Assembly (NCBI GenBank): GCA_032871835.1
Contig: CM065297.1
Span: 28,963,598 to 29,027,597, forward strand
DNA from: Dipteronia dyeriana
Lineage: Eukaryota > Streptophyta > Magnoliopsida > Sapindales > Sapindaceae
DNA length: 64,000 nucleotides
Direction of reading: 5' to 3'
This document shows, in pieces, positions 47,176 to 59,897 of the stretch. The translations under genes and the position numbers were made by a program. Below the pieces are notes generated by a model, which was not told the DNA's origin, made no database searches, and worked only from the letters and a program-made list of their open reading frames with translations. How positions within the stretch are numbered: position 1 is the first letter of the stretch; every line of letters starts with the position of its first letter.

Positions 47176-47505
47176 TCAATGCATATGACAAATCCCAATA
47201 GACCTACTAGGAGATTTAAATTTAGTTGAATCTAATGGTTTTGTAAACAAGTCCGCTAGTTGATCATTTGTGCCCGCATGTTCAAGTGCAATGCATTTGC
47301 TCTCAACTAGCTCTCTAATGAAATGATGTCTAATGTCAATATGCTTGGTTCTAGAATGTTGGACATGGTTTTTTGAAATATTAATGGCACTCTTGTTATC
47401 ACAGTAAAGGGTTAGAGTACCTTGCTCAAAACCATAATCCACAAGCATTTGCTTCATCCATAGGAGTTGTGTGCAAGCACTCCCAACGGCTATATACTCG
47501 GCCTT
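47176..47505 (-). pseudogene. RNase H C-terminal fragment of the SIRE-like copia
   Basis: Reads AEYIAVGSACTQLLWMKQM, then LYCDNKSAINISKN, HSRTKHIDIRHHFIREL and LADLFTKPLD, the standard C-terminal end of copia pol. Open over this stretch but without the upstream half of RNase H or reverse transcriptase. Confidence 0.9.
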
Positions 47506-47734
47506 AGGAACTTGTTCATCTACTTATTCAGAATTTTCATCCGATTCATCATCAGGCGAAGCAATCCCCTATTCCCTTTGACAAAAAGCCTCTTTACGAC
47601 TCGACTGAATAATCGCCTTCACCTAGCGAGCCTAGGTGTCACAGATGATGTCTATATCATACACTGAATTCGAAAGGGGTAAGGAGTTAAAAGGCATAAA
47701 CGGTAAAAGCGAAAAAAATGAGCAACAGGAAAAC

Positions 47735-50700
47735 TCACTTACATCGTCTGCCATGAGCAGAAATCTGAGCAAAGAAACCAAGATCCATCATTTTCTTCTC
47801 ATCAAAAAGGTATGACCTGTTTCTTTTCTCCAAAGTGCGCACGGCTGCTCGAGCAAGAATAGACAACTCGACGTCAGTAAAAACAGGGCTCGATTTGTTC
47901 CAGCGAGTAGAAGAACAAAAGTACCGTGGAACCTTTAATACTTCCCGAGCTTCACCGAATGAAAGCTCGACCGGGCTTCCCCAGTTCCCAAAAAAAAACC
48001 AACTGTTCTTCCAATACTTGTTCAAGATAAAAAAAAATCCCAGACAAAACCCTTTTTCTTGTCATCCGAGGAAGTCTTGACACCCCGGTTCACCTTCACT
48101 CTCTCAGGAATCCAGCTATCTGGTTGATTGGATAAAAGAAAATAAGTGTTGGTATTATGCTCGATAGCAAGAGTGTAATAATGTATTTGACAATCTTTTT
48201 ATATTAATAAAGTGATTTCTAGTTTAACAAATCTTATAACATTTATAGTTTAATTATTATAATTGTCAAAAGTAAATAATCATATGGTCAAAAGACTATG
48301 AGAAAAGAAGAATTGTTCATACATCTAGATATGTATGAGGTAGACAAAATTCTTTAGTTAGTCTTGAATAATATTCACAACTTAAGATAAAAGGTTAGGC
48401 GCCTTTATTTTGTTAAAGTTGTAGATTCTTTTGCTAGCATTTGAGTGGGATCAAATATGTTATGATGAGTCTAAAATCATCAAAGTGTGGTGTCTTTGAG
48501 AAAAAGAATCTAGTGCATTGGGTGCATTGAATTGGATCACAATGAAATACTTTATCTAGAACCGTCAATGGATAAAAGTTTTCATTTGAAGACAATCGGA
48601 GAGTCTATCTAAATCCTGAGATAAATGATGGACTTATGGTTGCAAGTGTTATCATTTGAGCTATCAATGAGTACGATTATATAGCATAGTCTATCATCGA
48701 TAGTTTTATGGTATTCATTGTTAATCGATAGAGAACTTCATTTATAGATATGGACATCGTGACTCCACTTATTAAATGAGTAGAATATCATCATATGGAT
48801 GTTTTGAGGTATTGGATATTAAATCTTAACGTAAATATGGTAACTTGGAGAGCTATAGGCGGTCTATGAGCTCTTGGCGATTACTGATATTCTTCACGAG
48901 GACACACTTTCTCCAATAAGGTTGTCTAGGGTATGAATGAGTAACATCAACTTATTCTATCTTTATTTAAGAGTTCAATTTTAGTTCTTTAGTGGAATGA
49001 ACTAAAATTAAATAGATCGGACCTAAGTGAATCATTTGTTGATTGTGATCGGGTTGAGTCTATTGGAGCTAAAATTTAGATAGCCCGCCAAGATCCCCAA
49101 TCCACACGAACTTGCATGGATCACTTGATATATTCTACCGGATCAATTTAGGGGTCCATATAGAATTGTATTGAGACATGTGGACTTGTTTTTTTTTTTT
49201 GTAAGAATGGATCTTGTTCACATGTGGACTTTTTTTAAAGGTCAAATGGATTTAATAAAATAAGAAAATAAGATATTGGCCCATATATATGGTTTGGGCG
49301 GCAAGGCTATTTAGAATAACTTAATTATATTATATTATTTTATTATTTAAATAAATGAAAATTAATTAATTTGTTGATTAGTTAATTATTTAATTAAAAG
49401 TCAAAATCTTTTTTCTAGTAGAATATGATCTCCTAAAATTATATTATTGTTAGTAGTATAATTAATATTAAAGACTATATTTGATAAGTAGATAAATAAA
49501 ATGAGTTATTCATCTAATCAAATTAGGAAGTCTTTAATATGGTTACAAATACACTATTGAGTTGGATTAGGAGTCTTGGTGTAGGATAGAATTCCTTTTT
49601 GAAAAGGATTTTTAACTAATAAGTAAATCCTTCTTAGGAAAAGATTAAAGTCTCCTAATTGTATTCTATAGAAATTTCGGCCAACCCATAAGGAATCTTA
49701 ACTACCAAATAAATCAACATACGGAAATGATTCTTGCCAACCAAGTAAATCCTTCTTAGGAGAGGATTTTTGATCCTATATATATATATGTTTGTTAATT
49801 TCGGCCAGCCTAAGGTATTTTCATAGAGAATTTTGGCCACCCCTATTTTTCTAAGAGAAGAATTCGGCCATCATAGGAATTTTGAGAGAGAAAAATCTGA
49901 TTTTACTCTAAATAAAATTCGATCAACTCTAAAAAATAGTGTGTGATTCGAGAAAAAAGAAATAAGAAAAAAGAACGTTTAGTTTTCGATAGTACACTAG
50001 TTACCTTACATCAAAATGTTTTATGTTCAACATCGAATCAAGGTTCACGCGAGTTTCAATCAAATTGATTGATAATTCACAAGTTACCTAACGTTCTTTG
50101 TTTTCTTCTTGGAGGATTATTGTAACTAACAAAGAAGAAGATTTTGTTTGTTTCCTTCCTCAAGTATACGATTAAAAGAAAGGGAGCCCACACTCCTAGG
50201 TGATTTACGTTCGTGATTGGATTGGAAGATCTTACTGAATCAATTCGACGCTTGTTCAATCGTCACGAGAAAAAGGTACGACTCTTTTTATATACATCAA
50301 TTAATCTAGGGTTAAGGTTCTTGTTAGTCAAAGGGAAATTTTTTATTTATACGCAAACCTTAATTTTATTAAATTTTCTCACTTCCGCTACTCGGGGTGA
50401 TTTTCACTACAATAAGTCCCAATCTGACCAGACTGCCTAAGAGTATAAAAATACCTTATTTCACGAGGAGAAGGCGGCGAAAAATTCATCCGGCTCCACA
50501 TGTGCCACATGCACATCAAAATCCTATAAGTATTTGGGGCATGCTTGGCTGGAGCAATCCTCGCCTCGGTAAGAAACCAGGCGATGAAAGGTTGAAGGGG
50601 AATAGTCACCTTGCAGCTAAGCATGGATCCATAAATGGTAACCATACCCGGAGGAGTGTTCCACACGGCTCTATCATCAGCAGGCATCATCGAAATAGAA

Positions 50701-51065
50701 TCATCTAGATCAAACCGAGTATGATATTTTTCGATCTCAGTAGCCCCAACCACGTTCGGTTCAACGTCATAAGCACACGGACGATCAAGAGAGATGAGGA
50801 TCAGAGAGGCACAGTGTTCTTCTTCAACGTCGTTCTCATTAACCGCTTGCCTCCTAATTTGAATGCCACCTAGAATATGTCTATGAACCCTGTGACCACT
50901 TTGATGCTTTCCCATCCTAGATCGTAAAGGTACCTTGTGACAATCAGAAATGGAAGACTCAGAACTGGAGGAAGATTCAAAGCTAGGGCTAGAAGGAACA
51001 CCAGGGTAAAGCTCAGAAACGTCAACATTAAAAAAATAAGGCTGGCCAGGGGGTGATTCCCCCAA
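47735..51065 (-). pseudogene. Antisense extra ORF of Tat-like element (putative gypsy-type transposon domain)
   Basis: Two coding blocks, 51065-50388 and about 48146-47735, are separated by the insertion at 48147-50411. The first has a Ser/Pro-rich acidic start (FESSSSSESSISD), CAYDVEPNVVG, then IPLQPFIAWFLTEARIAP, YRILMCMWHMW and FYTLRQSGQIGTYC. The second continues with DSWIPERVKVNRGVK and RSYLFDEKKM. The block order resembles the Pfam family named putative gypsy-type transposon (PF04195), and a second copy exists at 58849-62521. The function is unknown. It is not Gag, because it runs against the LTR orientation. The frame shifts near 48030. Confidence 0.65.
48147..50411. mobile_element. 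2265-bp LTR-type insertion, probable solo LTR
   Basis: Starts TGTTGGTATTATGCTCG and ends TTTTCACTACA, with ATAAG on both sides (48142-48146 and 50412-50416), a perfect 5-bp duplication placed exactly where the antisense ORF is interrupted. No coding capacity. Size and TG...CA ends fit a long copia-type solo LTR; a non-coding short element cannot be excluded because no internal LTR pair was seen. Confidence 0.8.
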
Positions 51066-51722
51066 TTATTTATAAATACACGAGACTAAATAAATATCTC
51101 CACGCTCAAAGGCGTTAAAAGCGATAATGAAAAGACGATGTCGTGCAACAGGATCTATGGAAACTGACCCTAAAAGCAGATGCAGAGAACTGGAAAAAAA
51201 GCTTCAATGAAGAACAAAGATGAATATATACGCAAATGAATAGGAAGGCACAAGCAAGCTTGGATTATTTTTTAGTAAGGAAAGCAATAAAATAGCCCTC
51301 GTCAATTTAAATAAGCCACTTAATGATCAAAGGCTCGGAACCCTAGGGTTTGGAAATGCGAGAAGATTAAAAAGAGAGATGTTTGATGACATAAGCGACG
51401 TATTGGATAATCAGCAGGTCGTATTTCATAAATGCCAACAGATATACCAAACGGTTGAAGGACACATGTCATGAAGAAAACAGGTCAAGCCTTCAGAGTT
51501 TCAGAACGTCACAATCATAGGGATTTTGCTTGAAGAAACAAATTGCACATACAAGGTTGCCATTAAGACATGTCATAAATGTTGCGAACTGATTAAGAAT
51601 TATTATTCCCGTATTAATAAGGCATTAATGAAGGAAATGACGAGAAGACATTCGGAGGCATAATAATTAAAATACTTTCGCCAAAATGAGTTCTACTCAG
51701 CAAAAGTATTTTAAAGGGGTAT

Positions 51723-52598
51723 TGTTATATGTATATTTTATTAAATGTACACGTCACTGACAGATAAGACAACCTCCCAAAAAGATTGTCAGATAAGCAT
51801 CCAGGCTAGAATCTGAAAACACCATCGGCGGTATCACCCAGACACGAGAACCCGAGTAAGACCGAATACAAATACTCGACACATTCAACTTTACTCGGGA
51901 CACCATGTGAAGCCTGAGTAAAGAAGTTATCGAAAAATATGTGATCAACAAAGTAAATGAGCCCAAAGAAGGAATCCAAAATCATACTCTAATACGGGAA
52001 AAATCCTTATTTCATTCCCCCCTATCAGAGAAGGAAAGAACTTAAAAGTTTCTAGAAGGATAAAACTTCAAACAGGAAACGAGTCCAAATCAAGCAATAA
52101 CTCTACTCTTCTAGAAGATTGCATACTGATTAGGAAATAAGTCCTAAACGGACTATACAACTAGAATCCCACGAAGATTCAGACTCGATCCACAAGATCT
52201 CAGAAATAGAAAAGAAGATAAAGACGACTTCAACAAGCAACCAGTTTTAATCAAACACTATCATCACACCTTATATGTAACAAGGGTCAGGGTTCTATGC
52301 ACATATAAATAGATCCATAATCTCACTGTAAAAGGGTACACAAAATAGAGAACATAAAGAAATCCCTATAAAAAGAGAGGCAAGAAAGATCGAGAGGTGT
52401 AATTTATTATTTAATAGTAGATTTGGCTTGGTTGTCCATACAACCACCCGTGGATGTTTCTTTGGCTACCAGAGTTTTACCACGTTTACTCATATCATAA
52501 TCATATCACTTGCATTCTCTTTCTTTTTCTCTTTTGACAGGTCATAATCGAACTGAACGCTATTGACTTTCTTGACTAATAAGAAATTGACGTCAATA
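51723..52598 (+). repeat. LTR related to family A
   Basis: 876 bp from TGTTATATGTATATT to ACGTCAATA. It shares blocks such as GTCCTAAACGGACTATA, CCGTGGATGTTTC and TTTTACCACGT with the 1319 and 8087 LTRs, but is clearly diverged, so it represents another subfamily. Confidence 0.8.
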
Positions 52599-55500
52599 GA
52601 AAGTATAAGCAAAGACTTGCTTTATGAAGCGTTATTAAATTGTTGTGCCATTATAGGTAAAGTCATGTCTATGAAGACATGTTAGTATATAATATGATTT
52701 ATTATACCCTTATTTTCTTTGATATTCACTGAGATGGTTAACCACCATACTGATATTAATCCATACAAGGGTTTTTATAGGTTCATCATATACAGATTAT
52801 GAGATCTCAATTTAAATGCTTCTAGCAGTTTGAATCCTGTACGGATTATAAATATCCGTGTTAAGTGAACCATATCGATAAATGATTACTACGTTTTAAG
52901 ATGTATTTCAAGCCTTTAAAAGACAACCAAATTTATCAAAAATTTGAAACGTAATTGTATTCATCACTAGGAATACCAAGTTTCTGGAGAAATCTTGTAC
53001 TACGAGTCATGTATCATATCTCATGATCATTTTTCTTATTACGTTTCCGTATAAAAACCTATTAGTATCCAACTAGTTTGACATCTGGGTGTCTAGAACA
53101 CTATTGGTTTAAATACTTTATTTTTGACTTATGAAGTTAATTCTTCTTGAATTGCTTATCTTAATGTAGGCCATTAGTACCTTTTATCTACAATAATTGA
53201 TATTATGGGTTTCATAATCATCATTTATAATTTCATTTATAATTTCAGTAGCGCTACTATATATAAAAATACATCATCAATGATTGTTTCCTTATGATTC
53301 CACATTTCTCTCGTATGATTTATAGAAATTTTCTCAATTTCTATATCCTTGTTTCTCTGTTATAATTTATTCCATTTCATTAGATTTAGTCATTTCATAG
53401 ACTTGTATGATTTATAGAAATTTTCTAAATTTCAATACTCTTATGTCTCTGTTGAGATTTCTTCCATTTCAGTGGATTTAGTCACTTCATGAACTTATGT
53501 CTCTTTAGATATATCAGACTCTTATAGAGTTGATTTAGAGAAATAAGATTTATTCATAACTCGAGTTTTGTTTACATTAGGATCCTAATAGGAATGCCTT
53601 TCAAATGTTCATAAGCTTATGATATACATCAGATGATTTAGTTATTGCTCTTTGCTCTGATCGTTCTTCAAGAACAATCACCCAACCGGGGTCTATGAGA
53701 TATCAACATATAAAATCTTGTTACCTTTAATATATCATGTAACAAATTAAAAATCATCTGATGATAAATTATCTTTTGTAATTAAGCGATAGGAAAAATG
53801 AAATGAGACACTTTTATGTATAGAGAACTGAACTGGTATCTCAATTTTGTATAAGAGTAACTTTTCATTTACTCTTCTCTTTGGGAGAAACTTTTCATTT
53901 GGAAATTAATCAATATAATAATGTGCAGATTGTGTGTAAAAATATAAACCATCAGAAGTTTAAAAGATCTAATAGAAGATTAATCAAAATCAACTTTAAT
54001 CTCATAATGATATGGAAGCCTTATCTTAGATCATGCCAGATGTGCAACAAGAAGATATGCAACACAATTAAATATCTTAAAAAGTGAGCAAGTCCCTATA
54101 TAGAAATTAGTAACCGTATCAAAATAATAAAGTTCTCACAATTACCAATGGATGTTTGATAAATGATTCCCTTAATCCATTATTATTATGAGTATATCTG
54201 AAAACTAGATGTTGAACATCACTCCCAACTGCTTTGCAATATTCATAAAATATTTGTAAGTTCAATCAAGTTAGTATGCCTGAAATCTATTAATCAGTGC
54301 AAGTAATATGGAGATGTTTGATAATAAAAAAATATGTGATCATCTCGTAGATGTATCAATTAGAACCATATAATAATAAAAGGGTTCATTTGGTGGATAA
54401 ATATGTCCACATATATCCCCTTGAATTCTTTGTAAGAATGATGAGGATTCAAAACCAACTTTAGAATAAGATGGTTTTACTGCTAGTTTCCTCTAACATA
54501 AGTTCTCATTGGATAAAAAATCTTTTGATTCTTTAATGGATGTCCATATGAATTTTCAATGATTCTACGAATCATTGTAGATTCTGGGTGACCAAGACGG
54601 TCATACCAAAGTACAAACATATTTGGATCTTGGAACTTTTGATTCATAATTGCTTAAACCTCTACACTCTTTGTAATAGTGTAATATAATCCAGAAGATA
54701 AAGCACACAACTTTTCTATAATGAGTTTTTGACCTGAATCATGAGAAGTACAACACATATATTAAATATTCTCATTATTCATGGTTTAAATATAATATCC
54801 ATTCCCCCGTATATCTTTGAAACTAAGAAGATTACTTTATATTATGTTTGAATGATATAAAGTATCATCGATACACAATTTAATATCATCTAATAATAAG
54901 ATTGTAGCTCTTCTAGAGCCTTTAATTAGATCAACTGGATCTGATCTGGTATTAACTTTATATGCTCTTGAACTAAGCATATTTCTTTATGTTCTACTTG
55001 AATAATATCAAGTATCATTGATACATAATTTAGTAATGTTTAATAACAATATCGTTGCTTTTCCAAAACTTTCTATCAAATCCGTTTGAACCTGATACAT
55101 AATTTTGTATTGTTTGATAACAATATCGTGGCTCTTCTGGAGCTTTCTATCAGATCCGTTGGATCTGATATAGTATTAACATTTGCTTTGAGTAAAGTCA
55201 TATTCATAAAATTTTTCTGACTCCGTAGAAACTGTAAGAGTCATTGCACTCTTGGCGGGACTTATATATATCCTTTCTGAAAATTTTATGGACATTATAT
55301 GTAATGCCATTTTCTATTTCATCTGAAATTATAATAATCTCCCTCATCATTGTCATGGATCCCGCCATTTAGTATATATATTGTTTTTGTCAGTATCAGA
55401 CCATGTTGAAACTCTCTCATTTTCTTTCCTATACAGCCATACTCTCTCTCTTATTTTCAAATTTTTCCAGCAACTCTGAGTATTGCTATCCATGAGCATT

Positions 55501-55665
55501 AAGCATGTATGCAATGGATAAAATATTATTTCCAATTTCATTATACGTTAAGATCTTAAATCTCTTTTATGATACTCTCAACATCCTGCTAGATGTGTAG
55601 ATCATTTTTCTTAAAAGAATGATACATTAGAATCTTAAATCCTTTTTATGATAATCACAATATCT

Positions 55666-55667
<2 letters not shown>

Positions 55668-55701
<34 letters not shown>
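55668..55701. repeat. TA microsatellite
   Basis: Uninterrupted TA dinucleotides inside the decayed copia element, probably a secondary expansion. Confidence 0.85.
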
Positions 55702-55703
<2 letters not shown>

Positions 55704-55999
55704 TTTCTCATAAATGAATGATATATAAACATATCACTTTATATATATATGAGATAAAATAAAATCCTTAATTATAATGATTTTTCGAACTTCTGGTTCA
55801 ACCATGAACTGCAAGTTCATATATGAAATTCAGAAAACTTTAGATTCTGAATGGATTTGAAACCCCGAGTTATAAATAATAAAGTATGGCATTCATGTAT
55901 ATAATACTGGATCCAGAACTCCAGGTTCTGATCGGTTTTCAGAACCGTGCCAACTTAAATATCATAAATCTAGAACTTTAAGTACCATTGAGTCAGTCT

Positions 56000-57250
56000 A
56001 ACCATTCTCTTATATTGCGTATAATTAAATAATATGAATATCTAAAGAGCATAATAATTAAATCCGGATCTATAATAGGTTCCGTTGACACAGCCATAGC
56101 CAGTTTATATAGACACAGCCATAGCCAGTCTTATATATTGTATATAATTAAATAGGGGCGGGCACTAAGTTCGGAATCGAATCGAACCGAAAGTTCAATT
56201 CGGTTCGTAGTATCAATTACGTTTAAACCGGATCAAAAAGTGAAAATTGATTTTTTTTTCGGTTCAAACCGGTTTGATTTTGTGAAAACCATATTGAACC
56301 TATTAAACTGCATATATAACTTAAAAAACCAGAATGCATTTTTTTTTATGTATGTGGATTGTGGAACGTGGTGTGGAAACTGAAATTGAAATATTATTTT
56401 AGTTGACTACTTGACTAGTTATAATTTTGATTTAGAGTTATTTTATTTGTAATTTTGATTTGGAGTTGGAATGTATTAATATGGTTTTATATTCTGGAAT
56501 GGATTTGTTATTAACTTATTATTAAGTATTATTTTTATAACTGAATTTTTTTTTATATATATTTTTATGTTGAGTTTGATTTGGGATTTTTTGGCTTTGG
56601 GCTATTCAAATGGCCAAAATTATTAAATTAGTATCCAATAGCCCATTAATTTTAAAAACAGATTCAAAAGACCCATTAAGCTAGCCGTCTCATTAGACCC
56701 AAAACCAAATTGAACCGAACAAAATCGAATTGATGAAAATCAGTTCGGTGCAATTTTGGATTAATCGAAATATTTTAGGTTCAATTCGGTTTTGCCCAAA
56801 ATCGAACCAAATCGAACCTCGCACACCCCTATTAAATGCGGATATTTAAAAATAAATCCAGAACTATATATAGGTTCTGTCGACACAGCCGAAGCCAGTC
56901 TTTGTTGACACAGCCGTAACTAGTCTTTTATATTGCGTATAATGAAATATAGATATTTATAAATAAATCCTGAACTATATATTTGTTCTGTCAACATAGC
57001 CGTAGTTAGTCTTTGTCAATACCATTGCAACCAGTCTTATATATTGCGCATAATAAAATACAGATATTTATAAATAAATCCAGAACTATGTATAGGCTCT
57101 GTGGACACAACAATAGCCAGTCTTTGTGGACACAGCCGTAGCCAGTCTTTGTGGACACAGCCGTAGCCAGTTTTATATATTGCTTATAATTAAATGTAGT
57201 TATTTATAAAAAAAAATCCAAAACTATATATACATTATGTTAACGACATA
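56000..57250 (-). repeat. Degenerate tandem repeat in the copia leader
   Basis: Units of roughly 110-130 bp: GACACAGCCGTAGCCAGTCT, TATATTGCGTATAATTAAAT, ATATTTATAAATAAATCCAG and AACTATATATAGGTTCTGT in that order, about six times. Within them GTGGACACAGCCGTAGCCAG forms a smaller repeat of about 27 bp near 57100-57170. The array is interrupted by the MITE at 56154-56830. Confidence 0.8.
56154..56830. mobile_element. hAT-type MITE, 677 bp, nested in the leader repeat
   Basis: Ends are inverted repeats AGGGGCGGGCAC / AGGGGTGTGCGAGG, and both flanks carry ATTAAAT (56147-56153 and 56831-56837). hAT elements make 8-bp duplications; one base appears changed. The interior has CGGTTCAAACCGGTTTG-like self-complementary text at the ends and an AT-rich centre, with no coding. 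Confidence 0.75.
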
Positions 57251-57360
57251 AGCCACCTTGTATACAGAACTATATATAGATTCACATTGTTGAGATGTAA
57301 GTAAATCATCCATAGAGTACCCTTTTTACTTGCATGTAATCTTGCTGATAACGTGTTGTA

Positions 57361-58848
57361 AATGAATGAACAATAAATAATGAAGAACATATGAGAAAGG
57401 TGACTATGGCTGTTTTCAAACTAGTGTTGCTATATTTAAGCATCTAAGAGCTTAATCTGGGGAATAATTGTAAGCCTAATTGATTGATTAGTTTGTATTT
57501 TAGTCAAGAGTGGAACTGAATCGGTTGTCATTATAGCTTATAAGGTTAACCGGATTATATGGAAATGAGAATTAGGAGGTTTAATTTTGGACAACAGCAG
57601 TTTTATCCCTATTTAAAAGAAAGTTTCTCCATACAATCCAATATTTTTCTTTTTACACATCATTTCTAAAGACACTTCATTCTAAAAATTTAAATTTTAA
57701 AAATTCTAAAAACACTTCATTGTTTCAATAATTATCCATTTTATCTTTTGGACACTCCCTTTTTCTTAAAGAGACTCCATTCTATTTTATTATGAAAAAG
57801 AGTTTACATAGCTCTGCTTTCTTTTCTCTCTTGATACTACTCTTTGACATATATTTTCTCTTTTACATTGGAAAAAATGAATAATATTTATACACATTTA
57901 TAACCCTAGACTTGTTGTGCAAGCAGTTGACTTGTATAATCCCACTGTGATTCTCTTTATTTTGGTCTTTGTGTTTGCTTTGAACTTCTTTCCTTTTGAG
58001 GTTATCTCGTACTGAATATGCTTGATTTAAGCTCTGATTTTTTTTTTTGAGAAGATATGGTTATTTCCTAATTGAAGTGAGAATTGTCGTCCCTTGCAAA
58101 TCGATGAGATCGTTAAGAATTAATAAGGTGTGCTAAATTCAGATCTGGCAAATGATCCTTATTGTTGCGATGTTCTGGCCGATCAGAATCTTATTCTTGT
58201 GAGGCTCTCTTTTGCTAGAGTCATTTCTCCTGGGCTCTAATGTTCGGTTGTTTGGCAAGGCTTCCACTCGGGTGGAGGAGTGGATGATTCCGATGGAAGC
58301 ACCATTTATGTCTTGCCATATCAGCTTAATTAGGTCGAGTCATTACCCCCCCTTTAAATATCTGAGCCGAGTGTGAATCTGGAGTGCGCTTAAGGTGAAA
58401 TTGGCGAGAGGTATTCAGAAGATCCCTCATTGTTGTTATCTTCGTTAATGCATTAATTATGGTGCTTTTATCAACCCGAAGGTCTAGTGGCGTGTCTTAA
58501 TTATATCCATAAATGCTTAATAGACTGACGATTGAATCTCATGATGGAAACGTTTGGAGGCTCGAAGTTTTCTTCAGATGACACATGTCCTTGCATTGGT
58601 AGGCTCAATTCTTCTTCGAATTTCCCAGATAAATCTCCTTAAATCTTTACCCACGAGATTCTTAGAAAACTTGGAATTCTAGTGTCTTATTTTAGAATTT
58701 CTTCATTTGTTTCGGAGGTTTGTTTCTCTGCTAATTACTTCTTTCGAAGAGTTCTTCTTTCTCCGGTGAGTTTTTATGGACTTTAATACCCAACATTATC
58801 TTTTTTGTCATATGATGAGGGCGATCGAACTTAAAAACATGGTCGAAG
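57361..58848 (-). other. Probable LTR and leader region of a gypsy fragment, poorly resolved
   Basis: No gene. On - the run ATTTAAAGGGGGGGTAA (58345-58361) looks like the polypurine tract that precedes a 3' LTR in the Tat-like family, at about the right distance from the antisense ORF start at 58849. An LTR would then extend left from about 58345 to about 57400. Sequence similarity to the family A LTR is weak, so this stays tentative. Confidence 0.3.
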
Positions 58849-59897
58849 TTGAGATTTTTGAAAAGAATGCTAGGAAATCGTTTTCTAGACCATCATGCTT
58901 TTCTCTTTATTGATGTTTCTAAGTTAAACACGATTTTTCAAACTAATCCTTCTTCTTCTTCTACTCACAGTGAAGTTAATCTGCTCATGGCGAGAACTAA
59001 GTCAGTTGGTACACATCTGAGGGCTCATGTTCCAAAGTTTTTTACATTCCTTAGAGACATCAAGGTTTGTCATCAAATAGTTGTCGAATTAGATGTCGAA
59101 GTTGAGCACAGAGAGGCTCGCATTAGGTTTTTGACGAGACATACGTGCTTTTATGATTACGAGCCGAATGTGGTGGGTACAAGGGAATTACGTAAGTATA
59201 TGGGCAGGTTTTGAATATAAATAATTAATCTAGAGGGGGTTGAATAGGTTTTAACTAAATTAATCACCAACTTTTAGTTAATCATATTAATCACACACAC
59301 CCCTAATCTCTAACACAAATAATCATTGTCAAAAGAAAAGTGCAGAATATAAAAGCAATGACATAAAAATTTTAAAACCCCAATTCAAATCCATTATTTG
59401 TAAAAACGATTACAATCTAGGTTGACCACATCATACCTAATCGGTTACTAATCTATTTTTGCTACCTACAGAATTTTAATAGTAATTTTAGGCACTTGCT
59501 TATACACTACCCACGGTACATACAAAACTTAACTCTCAAGAGAAGAGATATGTAACCTAATGTGAATATCAAGAATATTCTAAATGCATAAATGTTATGT
59601 CAACACATTTAATGCTTATCTAACCATGGGTGATTGAGTCAAATAATCCTAGATATCATGTTGCTATATGACATACATATAACTTAGCAATTCGAAATAA
59701 ATACAAACCTAGATGCAATAGCTATCACAATACAAAACCCAACAATCAACATAAAAATCTCAACTTGTAGATAAAAATCTAATCTTGATGCAAACAAGTC
59801 ATAAAAGAGATATCTTGTTAAGTAAGAACATTAAGATGAATGAAGATGGTGTTCTACTTACCAAGTCATGTGAGTTTATGAAGCCTGATATAGAACA

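Larger units (their letters stand above)
44060..47505 (-). mobile_element. SIRE-like Ty1/copia, 3' part
   Basis: LTR 44060-45917; polypurine tract 45918-45930 (AAAATGGGAGAT on -); then about 1.25 kb without genes and the C-terminal RNase H at 47176-47505. A polypurine tract before TGTTAG and an LTR ending with text that inverts to AACCTATTCGCCCC are typical of the SIRE lineage. The rest of pol and the 5' LTR are missing; the break is near 47505, where an antisense-ORF gypsy fragment begins. Confidence 0.75.
47506..52598 (+). mobile_element. Tat-like gypsy fragment with antisense ORF (3' part)
   Basis: A 3' LTR at 51723-52598, related to family A, preceded by AAAGGGGTAT. Upstream lies an ORF on the opposite strand (51065 to 47735), split by a 2265-bp insertion. 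Antisense extra ORFs before the 3' LTR are a known property of Tat-lineage Ty3/gypsy elements. No gag-pol is present; the left side ends against the SIRE-like fragment. Confidence 0.65.
52620..57360 (-). pseudogene. Heavily decayed Ty1/copia element
   Basis: No long frame survives, but - strand translation in mixed frames gives copia landmarks: WYDRLGHPESTMIRRIIENS and the integrase start (about 54640-54350), AKQLGV- and WGHAILHA-like remnants (54300-53900), and reverse-transcriptase text near 53150-53030 (HPDVKLVGY, VFIRKRN). Near 57350 ACACGTTATCAGCA on - looks like its primer-binding region. A gag-protease zone lies at about 54700-55800, with a triplicated segment of about 130 bp at 54870-55190. 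Much older than the other copia elements in the window. Confidence 0.7.

Noticed and set aside
50388..51065. Interpretation of this ORF as gypsy Gag
   Set aside because: It runs opposite to the adjacent LTR and has no zinc knuckle; its motifs fit the antisense extra ORF of Tat-type elements.
53881..54087. 68-codon open frame as a gene
   Set aside because: It lies antisense over the integrase remnant of the decayed copia element and has no motif.
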